NCBI GenBank assembly: GCA_009840115.1
Contig: VXOJ01000043.1
Coordinates: 1 to 45,554, forward strand
Origin: Gemmatimonadales bacterium
GTDB taxonomy: Bacteria > Gemmatimonadota > Gemmatimonadetes > Palauibacterales > Palauibacteraceae
Length of the DNA: 45,554 nucleotides
Direction: 5' to 3'
Made by a program: the position numbers and the translations under genes. The notes under the pieces were generated by a model, which was not told the DNA's origin, made no database searches, and saw nothing but the letters and a program-made list of their open reading frames with translations. Below, one piece after another: positions 34,653-42,048 of the stretch; the stretch's first letter is position 1, and each line of letters opens with the position of its first letter.

Positions 34653-35440
34653 TGGAGGGCCCGCGTGCGGCCCCCGTCGACAGCGATGGAAACGCCCGTC
34701 ACGTAGCTGGCGCGCTCGGAGGCGAGGAACGCCACAACCGCGGCGAACTCGCGCGGGTCGCCGAGACGTCTCGCCGGGATCGCGGCGTTCCACCCCGCTT
34801 CCACTTCCTCCGTCGAGATCCCTCCGGCTTCGGCGCGCACGGCGGCCAGTTCCTCCAGCCTCGCGGTGCGCGTGAAGCCCGGGAGCACATTGTTCACCGT
34901 CACGCCGTACGCGGCGACCTCGTTCGAAAGAGACTTCGCGAAGCCCGTCACGGCGGCCCGCACGCTGTTGGAGAGGATCAGGTCAGCCTCCGGTTCCTTC
35001 GCGGCAACGGACGTGATGTTCAGGATCCGCCCCCAACCGCGCTCCTTCATGCCGGGCAGGACGGCGCGGGTGAGATCCAGGGCGCTCTCCAGGTTGAGGC
35101 GCACGGCCGCTTTCCACGCCGCCCGGTCGTGGTCCTCGAACTTCCCCGCGGGTGGCCCTCCCGCGTTGTTCACGAGGATATCGACGCGTCCGAAGCGGGA
35201 CACCGCCGCTTCCACGAGGCCGGCCACCGCCGCGGGATCCGACAGATCGGCCGGGATCCCGACGACGTCGCCGGGGCCGAGCGCGTCGGCGGAGGCCGCG
35301 GCTTCCGCGAGCGCCGCCTCCCCGCGCGCGCACATGAACAGGTGCGCTCCTTCCGCGGCCAGTTCTTCCGCCACGGCCCGGCCGAGACCCCTGGAGGAGG
35401 CGGCGACCAGGGCGACGCGGCCCGCGATCCCGAGGTCCAT
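34649..35440 (-). CDS. SDR-family protein lacking the catalytic Tyr/Lys pair
   Basis: 263 residues, full length. The Rossmann nucleotide site AASSRGLGRAVA (13-24), NNAG at 91-94 and Ser144 are present. Where classical SDRs have Tyr and Lys (Ser+13 and Ser+17) this protein has S157 and R161 (LSNSVRAAVTGFAKS). The rest, including NNVLPGFTRT and the C-terminal VDGG, is normal. Related SDRs with SN..R in this place exist, so this is a real variant rather than decay. Its reaction is unclear. Its ATG shares one base with the cupin stop (TGATG). Confidence 0.87.
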   Translation of the reverse strand: MDLGIAGRVALVAASSRGLGRAVAEELAAEGAHLFMCARGEAALAEAAASADALGPGDVVGIPADLSDPAAVAGLVEAAVSRFGRVDILVNNAGGPPAGKFEDHDRAAWKAAVRLNLESALDLTRAVLPGMKERGWGRILNITSVAAKEPEADLILSNSVRAAVTGFAKSLSNEVAAYGVTVNNVLPGFTRTARLEELAAVRAEAGGISTEEVEAGWNAAIPARRLGDPREFAAVVAFLASERASYVTGVSIAVDGGRTRALH

Positions 35441-35820
35441 CAGTCGTCCGTGTCGTGAAAGTAGGAGTCCGTCCCGTCGAGCCAGTCGGTACGGGGAGGA
35501 CAGAAAATGTCCAGGTCCAGCGTCTTTTCGAGCGCAATGGCCTTGTGTGGGACGTGCGAGGGGATATGGAGGATCTCGCCCGCCCGTACGACGACCTCGT
35601 CGCGCCCGTCTTCGCCCAGCCAGAAGTGCAGCGCGCCCTCGAGGATGTAGGTGAACTGCTCATTCTCGTGCGAGTGCGTGGGAACGACCGCGCCCTTCTC
35701 GAGCAGGACCTGCGCGATCATGGCCCGGTCTCCCGTCACCATGCGCCGGCCCAACTGCCCGGTCACGCGCTCCCACGGCAACTCCTCCCAGCGGAAGTGC
35801 CGGGGCTTCGCTTCGCTCAT
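35440..35820 (-). CDS. Single-domain cupin protein
   Basis: 126 residues from ATG at 35820, overlapping the previous gene's stop as ATGA. Typical cupin metal residues: H49, H51 and E55 in THSHENEQFTYILEG, and H92 in IPSHVPHKAIA. It is cytoplasmic, with no signal peptide. Cupins of this size are often isomerases, dioxygenase-like enzymes, or ligand sensors; none can be picked here. Context in the oxidase/SDR operon suggests a role in handling a small ring or sugar compound. Confidence 0.87.
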   Translation of the reverse strand: MSEAKPRHFRWEELPWERVTGQLGRRMVTGDRAMIAQVLLEKGAVVPTHSHENEQFTYILEGALHFWLGEDGRDEVVVRAGEILHIPSHVPHKAIALEKTLDLDIFCPPRTDWLDGTDSYFHDTDD

Positions 35821-36791
35821 GACGTTTCCTCCCTCGCGTGATGTCGTGTGGTTCCGGTCGGCGGAGGATGAGTCGCCTGCCGGTTCCCGGCAAGCGTCCA
35901 GGCGACGCCCGCCCGGAGGCTCCAGTCGCCGCTCAGCGCCGTGGTTCCGTGCCCGAACCCGGCGTCGATGGCGAAGGGCCCGCGCCGCCATTCCACCGTC
36001 GCACGGAATTCTCCGAGGTCGCCGGTGCCGAGCGGGGACACCCGCCTCGTGCTGGTCCGTCCGCGCGTGCCGATCGACAGTCGCCAGTCCGGGGCCGCGT
36101 TCCACAGCGCTTCGAATGCGTAGGCGAACGCGTCGTTCTGCTCGAAGGGCTCGATCGGTACTTCCAGGATGCCGACGCCGAACCAGCCCGTGGCACGCCA
36201 GCGAGCCGAACCCCACGAAAAGAGGGCCGCGATCGTGATGTCCGTCGTGTTGAGCCCGATTCCCCGGGTCTCGTCGGAGTTCGGGAGCCTCACGGCCAGA
36301 TGTCCCCCCGCCGAGAAGCCCGTGGTTCCGCCGATGGGCGCGAACGACACGGCGAGTTCGAAGTCGCCCACGTCACGGGAGGTGCCATCGGCGAGAGAAG
36401 GATCGAGATCGACGGAGGAGACGGCATCGCGCCTCTCGATGGAGAGCATCTTCCGGGCCGCGCCCTTCAGTTCGAACACGACGCGCGGTCCGATCGCCCA
36501 GGCGGCGTGGAACTCGGGAAACGCCGTCACGTCGCCCCCGAGCCCGGCCAGCGGGAAGTCGGCGTTCGCGGTACGCGAGGCGCCGACGCCGAGCAGGGCC
36601 TCGCCGGACCGCGCGCCCCCCACGGGCTGCACGAGCGCCTCGCGCCTGAGCTGCCCCTCCGCCGGCATCGCCACCGCCACGGCGACGGCCGCGGGGAGAA
36701 CGCACGAGAGCCCGACGCGCGAACGCCGGGCTCCCGGGGACTTCGGCGAAGGGGACCGCCGGCGCGGCGCCGGCCGGTCGCCGGGGCTCAG
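35817..36791 (-). CDS. Secreted envelope protein, probably outer-membrane beta barrel, apparent CTG start
   Basis: The frame is open and protein-like from about 36740 down: a hydrophobic signal segment (GLSCVLPAAVAVAVAMPAEG) followed by about 270 residues with repeated alternating beta strands and aromatic girdles (for example TDITIAALFSWGSARWRATG, GPFAIDAGFGHG, WSLRAGVAWTL). No ATG, GTG or TTG precedes the signal segment in frame near the upstream gene. CTG at 36791-36789 overlaps that gene's stop as CTGA, the same arrangement as its neighbours, and gives 324 residues. An internal GTG or ATG would destroy the signal peptide. Function unknown; it resembles transporter-like or DUF3187-like barrels only in general shape. 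Confidence 0.72.
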   Translation of the reverse strand: MSPGDRPAPRRRSPSPKSPGARRSRVGLSCVLPAAVAVAVAMPAEGQLRREALVQPVGGARSGEALLGVGASRTANADFPLAGLGGDVTAFPEFHAAWAIGPRVVFELKGAARKMLSIERRDAVSSVDLDPSLADGTSRDVGDFELAVSFAPIGGTTGFSAGGHLAVRLPNSDETRGIGLNTTDITIAALFSWGSARWRATGWFGVGILEVPIEPFEQNDAFAYAFEALWNAAPDWRLSIGTRGRTSTRRVSPLGTGDLGEFRATVEWRRGPFAIDAGFGHGTTALSGDWSLRAGVAWTLAGNRQATHPPPTGTTRHHAREETS

Positions 36792-37201
36792 CTTCGAGCC
36801 GCCTGCATGACGTCGCTCACATAACCGTCCAGCCGCGCCATGACCTCGATCGTCTCGGCCTGCGTCCCGGCGTTGGCCAACTCTCTCACCAGGCTGAGAA
36901 GCAGTCCGCGGACCGCGGCCGCATCCCCGCTTCCCATCGCCGGGGGCGCGGCCGCCGGGGGCGCGGGCGGCGGCGCTGCCGCCGGCGCGGGCTCCGCCAC
37001 CGCCGGCGCGGCGCGTTTCGGAGCCTCCGCGGCGGCCAGGCGCCGCTTGACCTGGAGCGGGTACTTTGCATGGAACTGTCGGGGCGACAGTTTGGCGACC
37101 GAAGCGTCGATCTTGGAGGCGCCCGCAAACAACTCCGCGTTCGAGACGCCGGGGTCCTTTTTCAGCTCCAGTTCTATGAATTCCATCACGTTCTCGTTCA
37201 T
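36788..37201 (-). CDS. Small basic protein with helical N-terminal module, first gene of the operon
   Basis: 137 residues, ATG at 37201 with strong Shine-Dalgarno GGAGG. Residues 5-58 form a helical, basic module (MEFIELELKKDPGVSNAEL through SPRQFHAKYPLQVKRRL) that looks like a helix-turn-helix-type fold. Residues 59-88 are an Ala/Pro linker. Residues 92-135 form an amphipathic helix suited to self-association. I do not recognise a named family. Its place behind a promoter containing a palindrome makes an autoregulator possible; this is inference. Confidence 0.75.
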   Translation of the reverse strand: MNENVMEFIELELKKDPGVSNAELFAGASKIDASVAKLSPRQFHAKYPLQVKRRLAAAEAPKRAAPAVAEPAPAAAPPPAPPAAAPPAMGSGDAAAVRGLLLSLVRELANAGTQAETIEVMARLDGYVSDVMQAARS

Positions 37202-37274
37202 TATGCCTCCTCGAGTGGAGCGGTGCGCCGGACGATAGATGCGGCCGGCGCGTGTTTGCGGTGTGGAATGATCC

Positions 37275-37303
37275 ATAATCTCCGGCGGTGCACCGCGAGT
37301 CAA
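37275..37303 (-). promoter_or_regulatory. Operon promoter with a palindrome in the spacer
   Basis: On the minus strand TTGACT (-35, 37303-37298) and GATTAT (-10, 37280-37275) are exactly 17 bases apart, with transcription start near 37268 and a leader of about 67 bases. The spacer contains GCGGTGCACCGC (37285-37296), a perfect 12-bp palindrome. A protein bound there would block the promoter or, as with MerR-like regulators, distort it. Confidence 0.6.
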
Positions 37304-37373
37304 CTGTAGGGCAAACAATAGACGTAAGGCCCCCCGCTTTCTGCGGCCACCGCGCGGGCATAGCTTCCCGCCC

Positions 37374-40064
37374 ATGCAACCTCGATCGATATCCGCCGCG
37401 ATCGCCGTTCTGGCGTCGTGCCTGCTCCCGGCGTTCGCACACGCACAGGGGTCGCGCCTCCCGGGCGCGATCGAAACGGGACTCATCCTCCGGCAGCTCG
37501 ATGGAGTAAAGCGGGTCCTCGTCGTGGCGGCGCACCCGGACGACGAAGATACCGCTCTGCTGACCACGCTCGCGCGCGGATGGGGTGTGGAAGCCGCCTA
37601 CTTCTCGTTCACGCGGGGCGAGGGAGGCCAGAACCTCATCGGCACCGAACTCGGCGAGGGACTCGGCATCATCCGCTCGGGCGAACTGCTGGCCGCCCGT
37701 ACGATCGACGGGGCGCAGCAGTTCTTCGGCCGCGCGTTCGACTTCGGCTACTCGAAGACGGCGGAGGAGACCTTCGAGAAGTGGCCGCGCGAGCGCGTCC
37801 TCTCCGATCTGGTGTGGACCATCCGGCGCTTCCGGCCGCATGTGCTCATCTCGATGTGGAGCGGAACGGAGCGGGACGGCCACGGGCACCACCAGGTATC
37901 CGGCCTGCTCACGCGAGAGGCCTTCGACGCCGCCGGAGACGCGACGCGCTTCCCGGAACAGATCGCGGCGGGCGCGGCACCCTGGGCGCCGTTGAAACTG
38001 TACCGCCGACCCCTCTTCGAACTGAACGCCACCGCGATCGAAATCGAGACGGGCGCACTCGATCCCCTGTTCGGCCTTACGCACCACCAGGTCGCGATGG
38101 ACAGCCGCAGCCAGCACCGCTCGCAGGATTTCGGCACGGCCCTGCCGCTCGGTCCCCGCGTCACACGGCTTTCGCTTGTGTCCTCGCGGGTCGGCAGCTC
38201 TCCGACGGAGCCGCTGTGGGCGGGGGTCGACACGACGCTGGCAAGCCTGGCGACCGACCTCGGCGAGACCGCGCAGGCGGATCTCCGTTCCTACCGCGAC
38301 GCGATCGGCCGCGCCGGCGGCTCGCTCAGTGCGACGAGGCCGGAGACCGCGCTGCCCTTCCTCGCCGACGCGCTTGGGCGGTTGGAACGGCTCCGCGCCG
38401 CCGCGCGCCCCGCGGGGGAGAGCGAGTTGCGGCGCGAACTCGACCGCCGCGCGCACCTGCTGATGCGGGCGATCCTCGCGGTGGCCGGAGTGCGGGTCGA
38501 ACTGCGGGCGCGGGACGATGTACTCGTCCCGGGACAAACCGTACTCGTCGAGGCGCGCGTCTCGAGCGGAGCCGGTGCCTCCCTGGAACTCGACCCGCCG
38601 GTCATCGAGGTTCCCCCCGGGTGGTCGGTGGAGGGCATCGGCCCGGACGTCGAGACGGAGCCCGATGATGCGGGTCCTTTCGCCCGCTTCTTCCGACAGG
38701 CGGATGTCGTCTTCGACCCGTCGGCCCGGGCGCGGATCGAACCGGGGGAACTCGGGATGTGGCGCTACGCCGTCACGGTGCCCGCGGACGCGCCGCCGGC
38801 CTCCCCGTGGTTCCTCGAACAGCCGCGGGACGGCGACCTGTACCAATGGCCGGCGGAGCCCGACCTGCGCGCGCTCCCGTTCCGGCCTCCGCCCCTTCTC
38901 GGCCGCGTCGCCGCGGTCGTGTCGGCGGCGGGCGAGCGATTCGACATCGAGGTCACGGATCCGGTGCGTCATCGGACCGTGGATGGCGTGACGGGAGAAG
39001 GCTGGCGACCGCTCCAGGTGGCGCCGCGCGTATCGGTCGAGGCGACGGCGCCTACGCTGATCTGGCCCGGCGGCCACCAGGGTTCACGCGTCATCGCCTT
39101 CCGGATCTCGAGTTTCGCCAGGAATGCGACAGCCGGGGAGATCGGGCTCGACCTGCCGCCCGGATGGAGCGCGGCGCCCGACACGACGGCGTTCGAACTC
39201 GCGGGAGAAGGAGCGGTTCAGACGGTCGGCTTCACGGTCGAGCCCCCGGGGGGAGAGGCGGAAGGGGAGTTCTTCGCCCGGCCGTGGATCCGCATCGCCG
39301 GAGCCGCGGTTCCCGCCACGCACGCAACGATGATCGACTATCCGCACATCGAGCCGCGGCTCCTGACGGGCGACGCGGCGGTGCGGATCGTGCGCTTCCC
39401 CGTTCGGGTCGCGGACCGGCGCATCGGATACGTGATGGGTTCCGGCGACGACGGACCCGAAGCCATCCGGCAGCTCGGGCTCGACGTCGAACTCATCGAA
39501 CCGGGAGATTGGGAGGCCGAGAGGCTCGACGAGTTCGATACGATCGTGCTCGGGATCCGTGCCTACGAGGTGCGCGAGGACCTCATTGCGGCCAACGCGG
39601 AGCTGCTCGCGTGGGCGGAGCGCGGAGGCACCGTCGTCGTCCAGTACAACCGCTACGAGTTCAACCAGGGGGCGTACGCGCCGTACCCGATCGCGATCGG
39701 CCGCCCCGCGCCCCGCGTCACCGAGGAGAACGCCCCCGTCACGCTCGCCGCCCCGGGTGCGCCGGTGCTCGTCGAGCCCAACCGCCTCGGCCCGGCCGAC
39801 TTCGAAGGCTGGGTCCAGGAGCGCGGACTGTATTTTCCCGATGCGTGGGACGAGAGGTACCAGGCGCCGCTGGAGATGGCCGACACGGGAGAACCGCCGA
39901 ATCGCGGCAGCCTGCTCGCCGCCCCGGTGGGTCGCGGACTCTACATACACACATCGCTCTCCTTCTTCCGGCAACTGCGCGCGGGCGTGCCGGGCGCTTT
40001 TCGTCTATGGGCGAACCTGCTCTCTCTCGACGGGAGCCGATGGCGCGAGATCGCCGCACCGTGA
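37374..40064 (+). CDS. Secreted PIG-L/LmbE-family deacetylase, multidomain
   Basis: 896 residues with a signal peptide (1-25, AHAQ). The PIG-L catalytic domain spans about 45-270 with zinc motif HPDDE at 54-58 and HGHH at 170-173. A beta-rich middle part (about 370-650) holds Ig-like, NEW3-type domains, and a C-terminal class I glutamine-amidotransferase-like segment follows at about 680-890 (RIGYVMGSGDDGPEAIRQLG, DTIVLGIRAYEVR). PIG-L enzymes remove N-acetyl groups from amino sugars. TAGCTT lies seven bases before the ATG with no Shine-Dalgarno sequence. Followed in overlap by a microprotein and a symporter. Confidence 0.88.
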   Translation: MQPRSISAAIAVLASCLLPAFAHAQGSRLPGAIETGLILRQLDGVKRVLVVAAHPDDEDTALLTTLARGWGVEAAYFSFTRGEGGQNLIGTELGEGLGIIRSGELLAARTIDGAQQFFGRAFDFGYSKTAEETFEKWPRERVLSDLVWTIRRFRPHVLISMWSGTERDGHGHHQVSGLLTREAFDAAGDATRFPEQIAAGAAPWAPLKLYRRPLFELNATAIEIETGALDPLFGLTHHQVAMDSRSQHRSQDFGTALPLGPRVTRLSLVSSRVGSSPTEPLWAGVDTTLASLATDLGETAQADLRSYRDAIGRAGGSLSATRPETALPFLADALGRLERLRAAARPAGESELRRELDRRAHLLMRAILAVAGVRVELRARDDVLVPGQTVLVEARVSSGAGASLELDPPVIEVPPGWSVEGIGPDVETEPDDAGPFARFFRQADVVFDPSARARIEPGELGMWRYAVTVPADAPPASPWFLEQPRDGDLYQWPAEPDLRALPFRPPPLLGRVAAVVSAAGERFDIEVTDPVRHRTVDGVTGEGWRPLQVAPRVSVEATAPTLIWPGGHQGSRVIAFRISSFARNATAGEIGLDLPPGWSAAPDTTAFELAGEGAVQTVGFTVEPPGGEAEGEFFARPWIRIAGAAVPATHATMIDYPHIEPRLLTGDAAVRIVRFPVRVADRRIGYVMGSGDDGPEAIRQLGLDVELIEPGDWEAERLDEFDTIVLGIRAYEVREDLIAANAELLAWAERGGTVVVQYNRYEFNQGAYAPYPIAIGRPAPRVTEENAPVTLAAPGAPVLVEPNRLGPADFEGWVQERGLYFPDAWDERYQAPLEMADTGEPPNRGSLLAAPVGRGLYIHTSLSFFRQLRAGVPGAFRLWANLLSLDGSRWREIAAP

Positions 40065-40207
40065 CGGAGCACCGGGACGAGAAGGAGGGCCGGATCGGTC
40101 CGTTCCGTAGCTGGCGCGCGCTCTATGTGTCGGTGGTCGTCTATACGGCCGGACTCATCCTCCTCCTCTATCTCGCCACGCGCCTGCTCGACTTCGGCGT
40201 GCCGTGA
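40061..40207 (+). CDS. 48-residue single-pass membrane microprotein
   Basis: Begins with GTG at 40061, which overlaps the deacetylase stop as GTGA, and ends in a TGA that overlaps the symporter's GTG as GTGA. A charged N-terminus of about 20 residues is followed by one hydrophobic helix (LYVSVVVYTAGLILLLYLAT). An in-frame ATG at 40040 would give 55 residues, but the coupled GTG fits better. Small membrane partners occur with some sodium:solute symporters; this is shorter than the usual ones. The role is inferred from linkage. Confidence 0.72.
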   Translation: MTEHRDEKEGRIGPFRSWRALYVSVVVYTAGLILLLYLATRLLDFGVP

Positions 40208-41907
40208 GCGGCCTCGACTGGCTCGTCTTTGCCGTCTATTTCGGCGCGGTCGTCGCCTTCGCCTGGCGGCAGAGCCGGAAGAACCGCGGCGTCGAGGGCT
40301 TCTTTCTCGCCAACCGCCGGCTGGGCTGGGGCGCCATAGGCCTCTCCGTGATGGCGACGCAGGCGAGCGCGATCACCTATATCGGCACGACCGGTCAGGC
40401 CTTCGACGACGGCATGGAGTTCGTCCAGTTCTATCTGGGCCAGCCGATCGCCATGGTCATTCTCTGCGTCGTCTTCGTCCCCTTCTTCTATCGCTCGAAG
40501 GTCTTCACCGCCTACGAATACCTCGAACGCCGCTTCGACCCGAGAACGCGGTCGCTGACGAGTTTTCTTTTTCTCGTATCGCGCGGACTCTCGGCGGGGA
40601 TCGTCCTCTACGCCCCGGCCATCGTCCTCTCCGTCATCATGGGCTGGGACGAACGCGTGACGATTCTCGTCATGGGGCTGATCACCGTGGCCTATACGAT
40701 CATGGGCGGCATCACGGCCGTCATCTGGACGGACGTGCTGCAGATGATCGTGATGTTCGCCGGCATTGGGATCGCGATCGCGGTGCTCTTCTCGACGCTG
40801 CCGGAGGGCGTGGGCGTTGGCGATGTGGCGTATATCGGCGGGATCCATGAGATGTGGCGCAGCATCGACCTCTCCTGGGATCCGACGAATCGCTACACGC
40901 TCTGGTCCGGACTCATTGGAGGACTCTTTCTCGCCCTGGGCTACTTCGGGACCGACCAGAGTCAGGTCCAGCGCTACCTCACGGCGAGTTCGCTCCGCCA
41001 GAGCCGACTTTCCCTCATCTTCAACGCGTTCGTCAAAGTTCCGATGCAGGTCTTCATCCTCGCCATCGGTGTCCTCCTCTATGTCTTCTATCACTTCGAG
41101 CGCCCCCCGCTCGTCTTCAATTCGGCGGAGGCCGCCATGGTCCGGGAAAGTCCCCGCGCCGGCGCCTTCGCCGAGCTGGAGGCGGAGCACGAACGGACGC
41201 ACGAGTTGCGCCGCGAAAGCACGCTGGCGGTGCTGGAGGCCCGCCGCTCCGGCGAAGACCCCGCAGCGCTCCAACGCCGGATCGCCGGGTTCGATGACGA
41301 ACTGGAGCGGTTGAGGGAGGCGTCGAAGTCGCTCGTGTCCGAGGTGCGCGGCTCTTCGTCGAACGATGTCAACTATGTCTTTCCGTCCTATCTCATTTCC
41401 TATGTCCCCGCCGGTATCCTGGGACTGCTGATCGCCGTCATCTTCGCGGCCGCGATGTCTTCGCTGGACTCCGAACTCACGGCCCTGTCCAGCGCCACCG
41501 TGATCGACTTCTATCGGAGGCACGTGAAGCCGGACGGGACGGACGCCCACTATCTTCTCGTCTCGCGGCTCGCCACGCTGGGGTGGGGCGGGTTCGCCGT
41601 GCTCTTCGCACTTTACGCAGGCCAGTTGGGGTCGCTCGTCGAAGCGGTCAATGAAGTCGGCTCGATCTTCTACGGCGCGCTCCTGGGCGTCTTCCTCCTC
41701 GCCTTCCTGGTGAAGCGGGCGACCGCCGCGGGGGCCTTCTACGGGCTGATCTCCGCCATGCTCGCGGTGCTCGCCGTGTCGCGCTTCACGGAGATCGCGT
41801 GGCTGTGGTACAACGTCGTGGGGACCCTGGCGGTTCTTGCGGTGGGCCTCGCGCTTCGCAGTCGTGAGCCGCAGGCGCCGCGGGGGTCCGCCGCCTCGGC
41901 GGGTTGA
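40204..41907 (+). CDS. Sodium:solute symporter (SSS family)
   Basis: 567 residues from GTG at 40204. About 13 membrane helices with SSS motifs: FFLANRRLGWGAIGLSVMAT, the YFGTDQSQVQRYLTASS segment, and FAAAMSSLDSELTALSSAT. Residues 318-382, between two helices, form a strongly charged coiled coil (ELEAEHERTHELRRES, DELERLREASKSLVSEV) that ordinary members lack. It probably imports the product released by the upstream deacetylase, such as an amino sugar; this comes from linkage only. Confidence 0.88.
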   Translation: MSGLDWLVFAVYFGAVVAFAWRQSRKNRGVEGFFLANRRLGWGAIGLSVMATQASAITYIGTTGQAFDDGMEFVQFYLGQPIAMVILCVVFVPFFYRSKVFTAYEYLERRFDPRTRSLTSFLFLVSRGLSAGIVLYAPAIVLSVIMGWDERVTILVMGLITVAYTIMGGITAVIWTDVLQMIVMFAGIGIAIAVLFSTLPEGVGVGDVAYIGGIHEMWRSIDLSWDPTNRYTLWSGLIGGLFLALGYFGTDQSQVQRYLTASSLRQSRLSLIFNAFVKVPMQVFILAIGVLLYVFYHFERPPLVFNSAEAAMVRESPRAGAFAELEAEHERTHELRRESTLAVLEARRSGEDPAALQRRIAGFDDELERLREASKSLVSEVRGSSSNDVNYVFPSYLISYVPAGILGLLIAVIFAAAMSSLDSELTALSSATVIDFYRRHVKPDGTDAHYLLVSRLATLGWGGFAVLFALYAGQLGSLVEAVNEVGSIFYGALLGVFLLAFLVKRATAAGAFYGLISAMLAVLAVSRFTEIAWLWYNVVGTLAVLAVGLALRSREPQAPRGSAASAG

Positions 41908-41940
41908 GGGACTTCGCGACGGGCACGATCCGCGCTACGG

Positions 41941-41969
41941 TTTTCAGCGGGCGGCGCGGGCGGTAGAGT
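41941..41969 (+). promoter_or_regulatory. Candidate fhs promoter
   Basis: TTTTCA (41941-41946) and TAGAGT (41964-41969) are 17 bases apart in the 141-base gap between the symporter and fhs. Transcription would start near 41976. Each box matches four of six consensus bases, so this is a modest call. Confidence 0.35.
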
Positions 41970-42048
41970 CTCCGCTCGGAAAAACGCCGACGCCACCCCG
42001 GATCCCTTCCGGGGACGGCTCACGGAAACCTCATCGAACCTTATCGGG

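Noticed and set aside
34649..35440. SDR gene as a decaying pseudogene because Tyr and Lys are missing
   Set aside because: Length, overlaps and all other motifs are intact, and related proteins with the same SN..R pattern are known.
36791..39077. Upstream extension of the envelope-protein frame to a 1086-codon reading
   Set aside because: The extension passes through the small basic protein gene and antisense to the PIG-L gene; the CTG-coupled start is more sensible.
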